Shown piece by piece: positions 50,725-59,978 of a DNA stretch of 64,000 bases. How positions within the stretch are numbered: position 1 is the stretch's first letter; every line of letters starts with the position of its first letter. Both the position numbers and the translations under genes were made by a program. The notes beneath the pieces were generated by a model, which was given only the letters and a program-made list of their open reading frames with translations, did not search any database and was not told the origin of the DNA. Source of the stretch: DASUAL01 sp035763805 (GTDB taxonomy: Bacteria; Gemmatimonadota; Gemmatimonadetes; Gemmatimonadales; GWC2-71-9); NCBI GenBank assembly GCA_035763805.1, contig DASUAL010000039.1, positions 1 through 64,000 of the forward strand, read 5' to 3'.

Positions 50725-52860
50725 TCAGGGATAGAACTTGCCACCCTGTCGCGCCTGCTCCAGCAGCGTCTCACTGGGCGCGAAACGCGAGCCGAGGCGT
50801 TCGGCAAGCCGTTCGAGCTCGCCCACGAGTCGCGCGGCGCCGAGGTCGTCGGCATGACGTAGCGGCCCGCCGCGGAACGGAGGAAACCCGAAGCCGAAAA
50901 TGGCGGCGACGTCGCCGTCGCGCGGACTTCTCACGATGCCTTCACCGACCGCGCGCGCGGCCTCGTTGAGCATCACCAGGACGAGCCGCTGGATGATCTC
51001 CGCGGCGCGAGGGCCGCCGTTGGGTTGTGTGCCGATGAGCTGATACACGGTCGGATCGACGTCGCCCTTCTTGCCGCCCGAGTACGTGTAGAAACCCTTC
51101 CCCGCCTTGCGCCCGAAGCGCCCGGCCTTCACCATGCCGGCGAACCCGGGTGGCGGGGCGAAGCGCTCCCCGAACGCCCCGTGCATCACGCCCACCACCT
51201 TCTCCCCCACGTCCAGGCCGACTTCGTCGAGCAGCGTGATCGGCCCGACAGGGAAGCCGAACTGCACCATCAAGTGGTCCATCTCCTCGATCGCGACCCC
51301 TTCCTGCAAGAGATGGCCCGCCTCGTTCATGTACGGCGTCAGGATGCGGTTGATCCAAAAGCCGGGGCTGTCCTTCACCACGACCGCCGTCTTTCCCATG
51401 CGCCGCCCGAAGGCGACCGCCGTGCTGGTCACCCAAGGAGCGGTGTGCTCGGACGGGATTACCTCGACCAGGGGCATGCGAGCGACGGGCGAGAAGAAGT
51501 GCATCCCGATCACCTGCTGCGGGCGCCGCCCCGCCGCGGCGATCTGCGCGATCGGAATCGTGGACGTGTTGGATGCGAACACGACCCTGTCGTGCGTCGC
51601 CGCCTCGACCTCGCGCAGCACCTGCTGCTTCACGGCGAGGTCCTCGAACACCGCCTCGATGACGAGGTCGGCGCGTCCGAAACCCGCGTAGCTGTCGCCG
51701 CCGGACAGCAGCGCCACGAGGCGCGCGTGCTCGTACTTCGTGATGCGACGCCGCTTCAGGCGCTCGTCCGGGATCTCGCGCGCGGCGACCAGGCCCTTAT
51801 GCACGCGGGGCAGATCAGCGTCCTTCAACCGCGCGTCTACGCCCGCCTGGGACACCGCCGTCCCGGCGATCCCCGACCCCATGAACCCGGCTCCGACGAC
51901 GCCGAGCCGCCGCACCTCCACCGGCGCCGGGGCGTTCGCCACGCCGAAATCCTTCTTGAGCTGGGTGGTGGCGAAGAAGATCTGGACGAGCTTGCGGGAC
52001 ACATCGGTGACGGCGAGCTGTCCGAAGAGCTGCGCCTCGCGCTTCAATCCCGCGGCCATCCCGCGCCGCAGCCCATACTGGACCGCCTCCAGCGCGGCGA
52101 GCGGGGCGGGATAGTTGCCCTTGGTCTGGTTGAGCACCTGTTTGCGGGCCGTCCGGAACACGAGACTTCGTCCGAGCGGGTTGGCGTCGAGCAGCCAGCC
52201 GACGAAGCCCCCGCGACGCCTTCGCCGGGGCCGCCAGCCCGTCGCCATGCGCTTGGCGGCGGCGATCGTCACGTCCCTCAGAGTCGCCGGGTGAACGAGT
52301 TCGTCGACGATGCCCAACCGGAAGGCCTTCTGCGCCGGCTCGGTTTTTCCCGCCAGAATGATGTCGAGCGCCGCCCGCGCGCCGATCAGGCGCGGCAATC
52401 GCTGGCAGCCGCCCGCGCCCGGGAGGAGGCCCAGCTGCACTTCGGGGAGACCGAGTTGAGTCTTCGGATGGTCGCTGGCGACGCGGTAGTGGCAGGCGAG
52501 CGCGAACTCGAGCCCGCCGCCCAAGCAGGCGCCGTGGATGCCGACGGCGATCGGCTTCGGAAGCCGGGCGACGCGCTCGAGCAGCTCCTGGCCGTCCGCC
52601 GAGAGCCGCTCGGCTTCGGCGGCGGTGGTCAGCTTGACGAATTCCTCGATGTCCGCGCCGGCGATGAAGTTCTCGGGCTTGCCCGAGAACAACGCGACGG
52701 CCTGCACCGCGGCGTCGCGCTCGAGGCCGGCGAACGTGACCAGGAATTCGTCCTTCACGGCGCGCGAGATCTTGTTGACCGGCTCGCCCTTCAGGTCGAG
52801 GGTGACGAGCGCGATGCCGTCGATGAGCTCCCAGGTGAGGGCGGACCCGGGTGGAGGCAT
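50725..52860 (-). CDS. FadB/FadJ-type enoyl-CoA hydratase / 3-hydroxyacyl-CoA dehydrogenase
   Basis: About 711 residues. The N-terminal crotonase domain has NFIAGADIEEF and GACLGGGLEFALACH, with LGLPEVQLGLLPGAGG carrying the catalytic Glu. The NAD-binding domain begins GVVGAGFMGSGIAG. The C-terminal domain has HFFSPVARMPLVEVI and DSPGFWINRIL. It performs the middle two steps of beta-oxidation. ATG 52860 is one base from the thiolase stop, so the two are translated together. FadJ-like rather than FadB-like is only a guess. Confidence 0.93.
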   Translation of the reverse strand: MPPPGSALTWELIDGIALVTLDLKGEPVNKISRAVKDEFLVTFAGLERDAAVQAVALFSGKPENFIAGADIEEFVKLTTAAEAERLSADGQELLERVARLPKPIAVGIHGACLGGGLEFALACHYRVASDHPKTQLGLPEVQLGLLPGAGGCQRLPRLIGARAALDIILAGKTEPAQKAFRLGIVDELVHPATLRDVTIAAAKRMATGWRPRRRRRGGFVGWLLDANPLGRSLVFRTARKQVLNQTKGNYPAPLAALEAVQYGLRRGMAAGLKREAQLFGQLAVTDVSRKLVQIFFATTQLKKDFGVANAPAPVEVRRLGVVGAGFMGSGIAGTAVSQAGVDARLKDADLPRVHKGLVAAREIPDERLKRRRITKYEHARLVALLSGGDSYAGFGRADLVIEAVFEDLAVKQQVLREVEAATHDRVVFASNTSTIPIAQIAAAGRRPQQVIGMHFFSPVARMPLVEVIPSEHTAPWVTSTAVAFGRRMGKTAVVVKDSPGFWINRILTPYMNEAGHLLQEGVAIEEMDHLMVQFGFPVGPITLLDEVGLDVGEKVVGVMHGAFGERFAPPPGFAGMVKAGRFGRKAGKGFYTYSGGKKGDVDPTVYQLIGTQPNGGPRAAEIIQRLVLVMLNEAARAVGEGIVRSPRDGDVAAIFGFGFPPFRGGPLRHADDLGAARLVGELERLAERLGSRFAPSETLLEQARQGGKFYP

Positions 52861-52861
52861 G

Positions 52862-54121
52862 TCAGCGGCGCTCCAGCACCATCGCGAAGCCCATCCCGCC
52901 CTGCGCGCAGATCGAGAGCAGCCCGAACTGCACATCGCGCCGCGACATCTCGTTCGCGAGCGTCGTGACGATGCGACCCCCGGTGGCGCCGAACGGGTGC
53001 CCGATCGCGATCGAGCCGCCCATGACGTTGATGATGTCTTCGTTGATCTCCCACCCCTTCTCGGCGAAGCCCTTCAGGTTCGAGAGCACCTGGGCCGCGA
53101 ACGCCTCGTGGATCTCGATGAGGCCGAGGTCCTTCCACTGCACGCCCGCGCGCTCGAGAACCTTGGGGACGGCGAAGATGGGCGCCTGAAGCAGCTGCCA
53201 GCCGGGGTCCACCGCCGCCACGGCATAAGCGCGGATGTAGGCAAGGGGCGGGTAGCCATGCGCGCGTGCGGCGTCGTCGCTCATGAGGAGCACGGCGGAC
53301 GCTCCGTCGGTGAGCGGCGAGGAGCTCGCGGCCGTGACCGTCCCGTACTTGCGGTCGAACACCGGCTTGAGCTTCGACATCTGCTCGAGCGACGTGTCGG
53401 TCCGGATGCCGTTGTCCTGCGTGACGACGGGCGCGTTGAGCTTCGCGGGAAACCAGGGCACGATCTCCTGCGTGAGCCGGCCGTCGGCCGTTCCCTGGGC
53501 CGCGAGCTGGTGGCTGCGGAGCGCCCAGCGGTCCTGCGCCTCGCGCGGGATGTGGTTCTCCTTCGCCATCTTCTCGGCCGACTGCCCCATCGTTTCGCCG
53601 GTCGACGGCTCGGCGATCGCGGGCGAGACAGGCATCAGGTCGCGGATACGGAGCCGGCTGAAAGTCCGGAGCCGCGCGCCGAGGCTCTTCGCCTTGCTCG
53701 CCTCGACCAGGGTGTCCGCGAGGCGGCGGGAGGCGAGGATCGGGATGTCCGAGAGCGACTCGACACCGCCCGCGATCACGACGTCGGCGTTTCCGAGCGC
53801 GATCTGATCGTGCGCACTGGAGACGGCTTGGCCGGCTGAGGCGCAGGCGCGGTTGAGCGAGTAGGCGGGAATCTCTTTCGGGAACTGGGGGAGGAGGCTC
53901 ACTTCGCGGGCGACGTTGGGCACGAGCGCCGACGGCACGACCTGTCCGAAGACCACCTCATCCACGTCCGCCCCGTCCAGACTGGTGCGCTCGAGCAGCT
54001 CGCGCGTGACATAACGGGCGAGATCCACGGCGCGCGCGTCCTTCAGCGCGGTTCCCGATTTGCAGAACGGCGTGCGGCAACCGGCCACGACGGCTACGCG
54101 CCGCCCATTTCCCACCGGCAT
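52862..54121 (-). CDS. Acetyl-CoA acyltransferase (thiolase, FadA/FadI type)
   Basis: 419 residues. NRACASAGQA has the nucleophilic Cys, IHEAFAAQ and GHPFGATGGR the catalytic His residues, and CAQGGMG the second Cys. It performs the thiolytic step of beta-oxidation. ATG 54121. With the downstream multifunctional enzyme it forms a fadIJ-like pair. The divergent glpD gene starts 66 bases away, so a shared lipid-responsive promoter region is likely. Confidence 0.93.
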   Translation of the reverse strand: MPVGNGRRVAVVAGCRTPFCKSGTALKDARAVDLARYVTRELLERTSLDGADVDEVVFGQVVPSALVPNVAREVSLLPQFPKEIPAYSLNRACASAGQAVSSAHDQIALGNADVVIAGGVESLSDIPILASRRLADTLVEASKAKSLGARLRTFSRLRIRDLMPVSPAIAEPSTGETMGQSAEKMAKENHIPREAQDRWALRSHQLAAQGTADGRLTQEIVPWFPAKLNAPVVTQDNGIRTDTSLEQMSKLKPVFDRKYGTVTAASSSPLTDGASAVLLMSDDAARAHGYPPLAYIRAYAVAAVDPGWQLLQAPIFAVPKVLERAGVQWKDLGLIEIHEAFAAQVLSNLKGFAEKGWEINEDIINVMGGSIAIGHPFGATGGRIVTTLANEMSRRDVQFGLLSICAQGGMGFAMVLERR

Positions 54122-54187
54122 TACATTCTCCTGCGTGATGCGAGCGTGAAAGCTACCACGGGGCACGCAGGCCGGCCAAGACACCGC

Positions 54188-55876
54188 ATGCCGACGGACA
54201 CAGAGTTCTCCCAGCGCACGCGCGCCGCGGCGCTCGCGTCGATGGTCGCCGAGCCGGTGGACGTCCTCGTCATCGGCGGCGGGATAGTGGGCGCCGGCGT
54301 CGCTCGCGACGCGGCGCTGCGCGGTTTCCGCACCGCGCTCGTGGACAAGGGCGACTTCGGAGGCGGCACGTCGTCCCATTCGTCCCGCCTGATTCACGGC
54401 GGTATCCGGTACCTCGAGCAACACGACTTCCGCCTGGTCCTCGAGGCGAGCCGCGAGCGGCGCGTGCTCATGAACATCGCGCCGCACCTCGTGCGCCCAC
54501 TGCCTTTCCTGTTCCCCGCCTACCGGGGGGCGCGTGTCCGGGCGTGGCAGCTCCGTGCCGGGTTGTGGCTGTACGACCTGCTGGCCGCGTTTCGGAACGT
54601 CCGCCGCCACCGCTGGCTCGGGCGCAGGACCGTGCTGCGGCTGGAGCCGGGGCTCCGCGAGAAGGACCTCCAGGGCGCCGGGCTCTATTACGATGCCCAG
54701 ACGGACGATGCCCGCCTCGTGATCGCCACGACGCGGAGCGCGGCGCAGGCGGGCGCGCTGGTCGCGAACTACGCCGAGGTCGTCAGCCTCCTTAAACCCG
54801 ACGGGCGCGTGCGCGGGGCCACGGCTCGCGACGCTCTGACCGGCAGGACCCACACGGTGCGCGCGCTCGTGGTCGTGAACGCTACCGGGCCGTGGGTGGA
54901 CCGCGTGCGCCGGCTCGACGACCCGCAGGCCGAGCCGCTGCTGCGGCTCACCAAGGGCGCGCACGTCGCCGTGCCGCGCCAACGCGTCGGGAATACCCAC
55001 GCCGTGACCATCACGTCCCCGATCGACGGCCGGGTGATGTTCGTGCTGCCGTGGGGAGAGCAGAGCTACGTCGGGACGACCGATACCGAAGACGCCGCCT
55101 CCCTCGACGACGTGCGGACCACGGCGGAGGACGTCATCTACCTCCTCCGGTCGGCGAACGCGTTCTTTCCCCAGGCCCGGCTGGCGCCCCAGGATGTTGT
55201 CGCGACGTGGGCGGGGCTGCGCGCGCTGCTACAACCGGATCAGTCCCTCTCTCCGTCCGAGGTCTCGCGCGAGCACCGGATCGTGGAGAGCCCGAGCGGA
55301 CTGCTCTCGATCGCTGGCGGCAAGCTCACGACTTACCGCGTCATGGGGCGCGAAATGGTGGATCGCGTCGCCGCGCGGCTCACGGCCCTCGACGGCCGCC
55401 CCAAGGCGCCACCACCGCCCACCGACCGGCTGCCGCTCCCAGGCGGTGAGCCGGCGGACCTCACCGTGCTCGTCGAGGCAGCCCGGGGACGCGGGGCGTC
55501 CGAGTCGACCGCACACCACCTCGTGGCCAGCTACGGTAGCGAGTCGGCCGGCGTGCTCAACCTCGCGGACCGCGATCGCAGGCTCGGCCGGCCGATCGAG
55601 AGCGGCCACCCGGAGATCTGGGCCGAGGTCGTGCATGCCGTGGAGCGGGAGATGGCGGTGCGGCTCGACGACGTGCTCGTCCGGCGGCTGCATCTCTTCT
55701 ATCAAGACCGCGATCACGCGGCGCGCGCCGCGCCCGCCGTCGCCAAACACATGGCCGAGCTGCTCGGTTGGGACGCGGCGCGCGTGGAGGAGGAGCTCGA
55801 CGAGTATCGGGGGGCGGTCGAGCGGGCCGGAGAGTTCCTGCGCCGGATCGCTCGTCCGAGCAACGAAGTCGGCTGA
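54188..55876 (+). CDS. glpD: Aerobic glycerol-3-phosphate dehydrogenase
   Basis: 562 residues from ATG 54188. VLVIGGGIVGAGVARDAALR is the FAD-binding start, then GTSSHSSRLIHGGIRYLEQ and the C-terminal helical domain. It oxidises glycerol 3-phosphate to DHAP and feeds quinone. It is divergent from the fatty-acid operon, so glycerol and acyl parts of lipids may be co-regulated. No glpK or glpF is nearby. Confidence 0.93.
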   Translation: MPTDTEFSQRTRAAALASMVAEPVDVLVIGGGIVGAGVARDAALRGFRTALVDKGDFGGGTSSHSSRLIHGGIRYLEQHDFRLVLEASRERRVLMNIAPHLVRPLPFLFPAYRGARVRAWQLRAGLWLYDLLAAFRNVRRHRWLGRRTVLRLEPGLREKDLQGAGLYYDAQTDDARLVIATTRSAAQAGALVANYAEVVSLLKPDGRVRGATARDALTGRTHTVRALVVVNATGPWVDRVRRLDDPQAEPLLRLTKGAHVAVPRQRVGNTHAVTITSPIDGRVMFVLPWGEQSYVGTTDTEDAASLDDVRTTAEDVIYLLRSANAFFPQARLAPQDVVATWAGLRALLQPDQSLSPSEVSREHRIVESPSGLLSIAGGKLTTYRVMGREMVDRVAARLTALDGRPKAPPPPTDRLPLPGGEPADLTVLVEAARGRGASESTAHHLVASYGSESAGVLNLADRDRRLGRPIESGHPEIWAEVVHAVEREMAVRLDDVLVRRLHLFYQDRDHAARAAPAVAKHMAELLGWDAARVEEELDEYRGAVERAGEFLRRIARPSNEVG

Positions 55877-55907
55877 TCCCCGCCACCCAGCAGTGGCCTT
55901 CCTCCTT

Positions 55908-56345
55908 CTATCGGCGCGCCTCCTGCAGCCGCGCACGGTAGTGTGCCAGGTTTTCGTGACTGATCCGCGTCAGGTCGCCGGGCATCTCGTCCGGCCCGAA
56001 CCAGCGGATTTCGGCGCACTTGTCCGGTTCTCGAATCACCGGCTCACCGCCTGTGCGTCGGCAGATGAACGTGGGCGACACCCAATGCTGTCCCTCGTCC
56101 GGGAGGATGTGGTCCACGACGTCGAGCAACGCGCCAACATCAATTTCGATGCCGTATTCTTCCTGCATCTCGCGCTTCAGGGCATCGGCGAGCCGCTCGC
56201 CGAACTCGACGGAGCCGCCGGGGAACTCCCACAGCCCCCGCTCGTTCTTCGCCTTCGGGCCACGACGCGCCAACAGCAGCCGGCCATCGTCGGCGACGAT
56301 GATCGCGCCGACGCCGACGCCGACGTAGTCCACGCCGCGCTTCAT
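55908..56345 (-). CDS. NUDIX hydrolase
   Basis: 145 residues from ATG 56345. The NUDIX box reads GGSVEFGERLADALKREMQE followed by EYGI and matches Gx5Ex7REUxEExGU. The N-terminus (AIIVADDGRLLLARRGPK) resembles MutT-like or ADP-ribose/NADH-type enzymes. The substrate is unknown. It is four bases downstream of the zinc-ribbon peptidase and the last gene of the minus-strand run. Confidence 0.88.
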   Translation of the reverse strand: MKRGVDYVGVGVGAIIVADDGRLLLARRGPKAKNERGLWEFPGGSVEFGERLADALKREMQEEYGIEIDVGALLDVVDHILPDEGQHWVSPTFICRRTGGEPVIREPDKCAEIRWFGPDEMPGDLTRISHENLAHYRARLQEARR

Positions 56346-56349
56346 TGGA

Positions 56350-57363
56350 TCAGACCCATCCCCGCAGCGATCGTACGAAGTCGTGCACGACCAGGAATTT
56401 CTCGAACACCGGCACGCCCTTGCGCTTCCGACCGAACTCCGCGAACAGCTCTCGTAGCCGGCCCCGCCGCGCAACGTAGAACCGAAACGTTTCCGCGAAG
56501 TCCTCCTGCGGGTGCGTCGCGGCGTACGCCGTGACGTAATTCGGCAGCGTCGTCGTCACGCCGCGGCGCTCGAAGTCCACCCACTTCGAGTCGGCGACGC
56601 GGTATGCCTTGCGTACCTCCCCGAACGCCCGTCGGAAACGCCCCGTGCGGGTGAGCGACCAGTTGTGATACAGGAACGAGTGCCCCAGCTCGTGCAGGAT
56701 CAGCCCCGTGAGCATGTTCCAGGAGATCTCGTCCCGCCATCGCTTACCGGTGACGTACCGGCGCTCGATTTCGATCACCTTGGGCGAGCGGTGCGTGACA
56801 CCCGACACGCCGGGCCTCAGCAGCACGCGGTAGTTCCAATCCTTGATGCGCGCGACGACGAGGAGCTGTCGCACGCGCCGCAGCGCCTGACGGATGAGGT
56901 CGCGCCCCGACGCGTCCTCGCCGCACCACGGACAGACGTCCATCCAGTCGTCCACACCTTTGCTGCAGTGCGGGCAGATGTTCTGGTAGTCGTCGTACCG
57001 CCACTTTTGCGGCCGCCCGCACCACGGGCAGTGACGCATCGGGTACATCACCCCGCCGCCACAGCCCCAGCGGCAGCGCCGGTCGTACCGGAATCCTTTC
57101 GGCGCCTTGAGCGGCTCCGGACTCGAAGCCGGATCTTCGATTCTGCGCCCGCACCAGGGGCAGAACGAGAACGCATCCGACACGACCCAGCCGCAGTAGT
57201 AGCACTCGGCGCCCGTCTCTTTCCGGGTGTCGCGCCACTCGAGACGCCGGCCGCAGTTGGAGCAGTGCGACCAGAAGCGCTCGAGCTCCGCGCCGCACGT
57301 CGGGCAGCGCAACTCGGGAGTCGGAACCTCGCGGCGGCGGCGCGGCCGCTTAGCCGTGGTCAC
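56350..57363 (-). CDS. Four-zinc-ribbon protein with Peptidase_Mx-like metallopeptidase domain
   Basis: 337 residues. Four zinc ribbons precede the peptidase: CPTC/CSNC (20-37), CYYC/CPWC (54-71), CxxxC/CPWC (97-115) and CPHC/CPWC (130-147). A helical linker leads to HELGH (224-228), the zincin motif with catalytic Glu, and ATHPQEDFAETF (~282-293) offers the third ligand. The HPxEDFAE pattern matches my memory of the putative zinc-binding metallopeptidase family PF15887. There is no signal peptide, so it acts in the cytoplasm, perhaps on nucleic-acid-bound protein or on products of the adjacent ATP-grasp enzyme. Its ATG lies inside the end of the ATP-grasp gene. Confidence 0.75.
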   Translation of the reverse strand: MTTAKRPRRRREVPTPELRCPTCGAELERFWSHCSNCGRRLEWRDTRKETGAECYYCGWVVSDAFSFCPWCGRRIEDPASSPEPLKAPKGFRYDRRCRWGCGGGVMYPMRHCPWCGRPQKWRYDDYQNICPHCSKGVDDWMDVCPWCGEDASGRDLIRQALRRVRQLLVVARIKDWNYRVLLRPGVSGVTHRSPKVIEIERRYVTGKRWRDEISWNMLTGLILHELGHSFLYHNWSLTRTGRFRRAFGEVRKAYRVADSKWVDFERRGVTTTLPNYVTAYAATHPQEDFAETFRFYVARRGRLRELFAEFGRKRKGVPVFEKFLVVHDFVRSLRGWV

Positions 57364-58354
57364 GAGTGAGCGCCTCGTCGACGATCCGCTGGATGAAGTC
57401 CTCGTAGCTCATCCCCGCCTTCTCGGCCGCGTTGGCCATCTCGTGCTCGTAGGCGATGAAGGGGTTGGGGTTCACTTCGAGCACATAGACTTCGTCGTGC
57501 GTCAACCGCAGGTCCACGCGCCCGTAGTCCTGGAGCCAGAGCGCATGGAACGCCGTCGTGCAGATGTCCGCGATCTTCGCCGTCACGTCCTCGGACAGCC
57601 CTTTCGCGAACACATTCTTGATCTTCTTCCGCTTGCGGTAGTCCTCATCCCATTTCGCCTTGTAGGTCGCGATGCGGTGCTCCGAATCATCTGCCTCGCC
57701 GAACATCATCTCGATGATGGGGAGCACCTGCAGCCGCTCGTTGCCGAGCAGTCCGACGTACAGCTCCCGCCCCTCGATCAACTCCTCCACGATCGCCGCC
57801 TGGCGGAACTTTTCGTGGATGAACGTGACCCGCTGCACGAGGCCCTCATCGTCCTCCACGACCGACGCCTGCGCGATGCCCACGGACGCGTCCTCGAGCA
57901 GCGGTTTCACGATGAGCGGGAACCGGAGCTCGGATGGACGGACCGGCTTCTCCCCCGGATGGAACTCGGCGAACGCCGACACCCGGATCCCGTGAAAGGC
58001 GAGAACCTTCTTGGTGAGCGACTTGTTCCGCGCCAGGAGCAGCGCCGTCGGAGACGAACCGGTGTAACGGTACCCATGCATCTCGAGCACCGCCGCGAGC
58101 CCGTACTCGTGGCGCGCATGGCCACGAAAGGCCTCGCACCCGTTGAACACCAGCTTCGGCTGGAACTTCGCGAGGCGCTCGAGCATCGGTGCGAGCTCTT
58201 CGCCGACCCCGACCATGAGTACGTCGTGCCCCCGCGCCACGAGTGCCCGCGCCACGTCGTACTCTGCCTCCCGCACCTTCGCGTCGACTTCCTTCTTGTA
58301 GTCGGCGTCTTCCCAGTCGGGGTGCGGGGAGTCGAACAGAACGGCGATCTTCAC
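57350..58354 (-). CDS. ATP-grasp ligase, D-alanine-D-alanine-ligase-like
   Basis: About 334 residues from GTG 58354. The N-terminal fold (MKIAVLFDSPHPDWEDADYK-like start), FNGCEAFRGHARHEYGLAAV, then LIVKPLLEDASVGIAQASVV, and the C-terminal metal-binding VLEVNPNPFIA show the ATP-grasp architecture. The neighbourhood has no mur/fts genes and the N-terminus is unusual, so peptidoglycan D-Ala ligation is unlikely. A ligase for another carboxylate-amine pair is more plausible. Overlap with the zinc-ribbon peptidase (14 bases) suggests a joint function. Confidence 0.82.
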   Translation of the reverse strand: MKIAVLFDSPHPDWEDADYKKEVDAKVREAEYDVARALVARGHDVLMVGVGEELAPMLERLAKFQPKLVFNGCEAFRGHARHEYGLAAVLEMHGYRYTGSSPTALLLARNKSLTKKVLAFHGIRVSAFAEFHPGEKPVRPSELRFPLIVKPLLEDASVGIAQASVVEDDEGLVQRVTFIHEKFRQAAIVEELIEGRELYVGLLGNERLQVLPIIEMMFGEADDSEHRIATYKAKWDEDYRKRKKIKNVFAKGLSEDVTAKIADICTTAFHALWLQDYGRVDLRLTHDEVYVLEVNPNPFIAYEHEMANAAEKAGMSYEDFIQRIVDEALTRDHG

Positions 58355-58374
58355 CGCCCCGCACCTCCCCGCCC

Positions 58375-58476
58375 AATGCGGAATGCGGAGTGCGGAATGC
58401 GGAATTGAAATGGGAGGTCGATCACCGAACGACGCCCGACCTGACATTCCGCCTTCCCCATTCCGCATTCCGCATT
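58375..58476. repeat. Inverted repeat built of a GGAATGC heptamer
   Basis: Bases 58375-58388 hold two GGAATGC-type units, and further units follow to about 58403. Bases 58463-58476 hold the exact 14-base inverted copy. The second arm ends in the stop codon of the MFS gene. Transcribed, this would form a hairpin between the transporter and the ATP-grasp gene, a possible terminator or processing site, or a dispersed repeat of this genome. Confidence 0.7.
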
Positions 58477-59978
58477 CATGCTCTCACCCGCGCCATATCT
58501 CTTGCCACCGTCGTCAGCCCGATCAGGATCACCAGCCCCCCCACCGCTCCCGCAGTCGGAAGCAGCAGCATCGCCGGCCGGAGCCCGAACCGGTCGGAGA
58601 GGTACCCGACCAAAGGGGGTGCAATGGCGTCACCCGCGAGATGCGAGAACAGCACGTAGGCGCCGAGTACGGAGGCGCGGACCGCGGCCGGCACCACGTC
58701 CAGAATCACCGCGGAGAGCGGTCCGTTGTACCAGGTGTACAGGAAGAACGTCGCGAACAGAAGAGGCACGAACAGCTGCAACTCGTCGACTAGGAGCAAC
58801 GCGGCGCACACCGGCCCGCCCAGCACGAATCCCGCTCCGCTCACGACGACGCGACCCCCAGGCCACCGCTGCAGCAGCCAGTCGCCGACCCGGCCGCCGA
58901 ACAGCGCCCCGAGGGCGCCCCCCGCGAGCCCCCAGAGCCCGAACTGGCGCCCCACCACCGCCACCGAGAGGCCGTGCGTGCGCTGCATGAAGCTCGGTGC
59001 CCACGCGATGAGCCCGTTGACCGCAAACGTCACGAGCGCTCCGCCCAGGAACATCCAGATGAGCGTGGGCGTGCGGAGCACCGTGGCCGCCGCGTGCAGG
59101 AACTCGCCGTACGCCGTCGCCGCCACTTCCGTCGCTTCCGTGGTGCGCTGCACCGCGGCGGGAATGAGTCGCACGACCGTCCAGACGATCCCGGCCGTGA
59201 GAAAGACGGCGAACACCCCTGTCTCGACCTCCGGAGGCGCGCCGAGCAGGTCGAGCACGCCGCTCAGCAGGGCGCCCACGAGCGCGAGGAGGATCATCGG
59301 TCTGCCGAGCTCCAGGGCCTGCCGCACTCCCCGTTCGGTCCAGCTCCGCACCGTCGCCGCGAGTGGCGCGGGCGGACGCCGGCGCGGCTCGCGCAGCCGC
59401 GACGCCAGGATCGTCAGGATGAACCCCGGCACGCCCATCGCCACGAACGCCGTCCGCCAGCCATAGCGCTCGGCCAACACACCGCCCAGCCAGATCCCGA
59501 GCACGCCGCCGAACGCCATACCCACCGAGTAGATCCCGATGGCGAATGCCCGCCGGCGTCCTTCGTAGAACTCGGCGATGAGCGCCTGCGCCGCGGGCCC
59601 GTACCCTGCCTCGCCCACGCCCACCAGGGCGCGGCAAAACAGCAGCTGCCAAAACCGGTTCACCACGGCGCCCAGCGCGGTGAAGGCGCTCCACAGCCCG
59701 ACGCCGAACGCGATCACCGCGCGGCGGGAGCGCAAGTCGCCGATCACGCCGAGTGGCAGCGCCGCGAGCGACAGCACGATGACGTAGGCCGAGCCGAGCC
59801 AGCCGAGCTGCTGGTCGGAGAGCACGAGCTCGCGCTTGATGTGCTCGAACAGCGCGAAGATGACGTTGCGATCGGTGTAGTTGAGGATGTTGATCAGCGT
59901 GAGGAGGGCCAGGGCGTACGCCGCATACGCCCCGGCGCCGCTCCCCCCGCGGGCGGGGCTAGGGTCTACGCCCGACAG
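58476..59978 (-). CDS. Major facilitator superfamily transporter, start codon uncertain
   Basis: About 450-500 residues with twelve membrane helices. The loop GDLRSRRAVI and the segment LVGVGEAGYGPAAQALIAEF match the MFS pattern of sugar-phosphate/organic-anion or lipid (Spns-like) exporters. A helix reading AYALALLTLINILNYTDRNV lies upstream of the first GTG (59825), so the true start is further 5'. No ATG, GTG or TTG was found for it; CTG 59978, inside the end of the deoxyhypusine-synthase-like gene, is the best guess. Substrate unknown. Confidence 0.8.
   Translation of the reverse strand: MSGVDPSPARGGSGAGAYAAYALALLTLINILNYTDRNVIFALFEHIKRELVLSDQQLGWLGSAYVIVLSLAALPLGVIGDLRSRRAVIAFGVGLWSAFTALGAVVNRFWQLLFCRALVGVGEAGYGPAAQALIAEFYEGRRRAFAIGIYSVGMAFGGVLGIWLGGVLAERYGWRTAFVAMGVPGFILTILASRLREPRRRPPAPLAATVRSWTERGVRQALELGRPMILLALVGALLSGVLDLLGAPPEVETGVFAVFLTAGIVWTVVRLIPAAVQRTTEATEVAATAYGEFLHAAATVLRTPTLIWMFLGGALVTFAVNGLIAWAPSFMQRTHGLSVAVVGRQFGLWGLAGGALGALFGGRVGDWLLQRWPGGRVVVSGAGFVLGGPVCAALLLVDELQLFVPLLFATFFLYTWYNGPLSAVILDVVPAAVRASVLGAYVLFSHLAGDAIAPPLVGYLSDRFGLRPAMLLLPTAGAVGGLVILIGLTTVARDMARVRA

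Noticed and set aside
57350..58354. Canonical ddl (D-Ala-D-Ala ligase)
   Set aside because: The fold fits, but the neighbours are not cell-wall genes and the N-terminus is atypical; only a general ligase call is justified.
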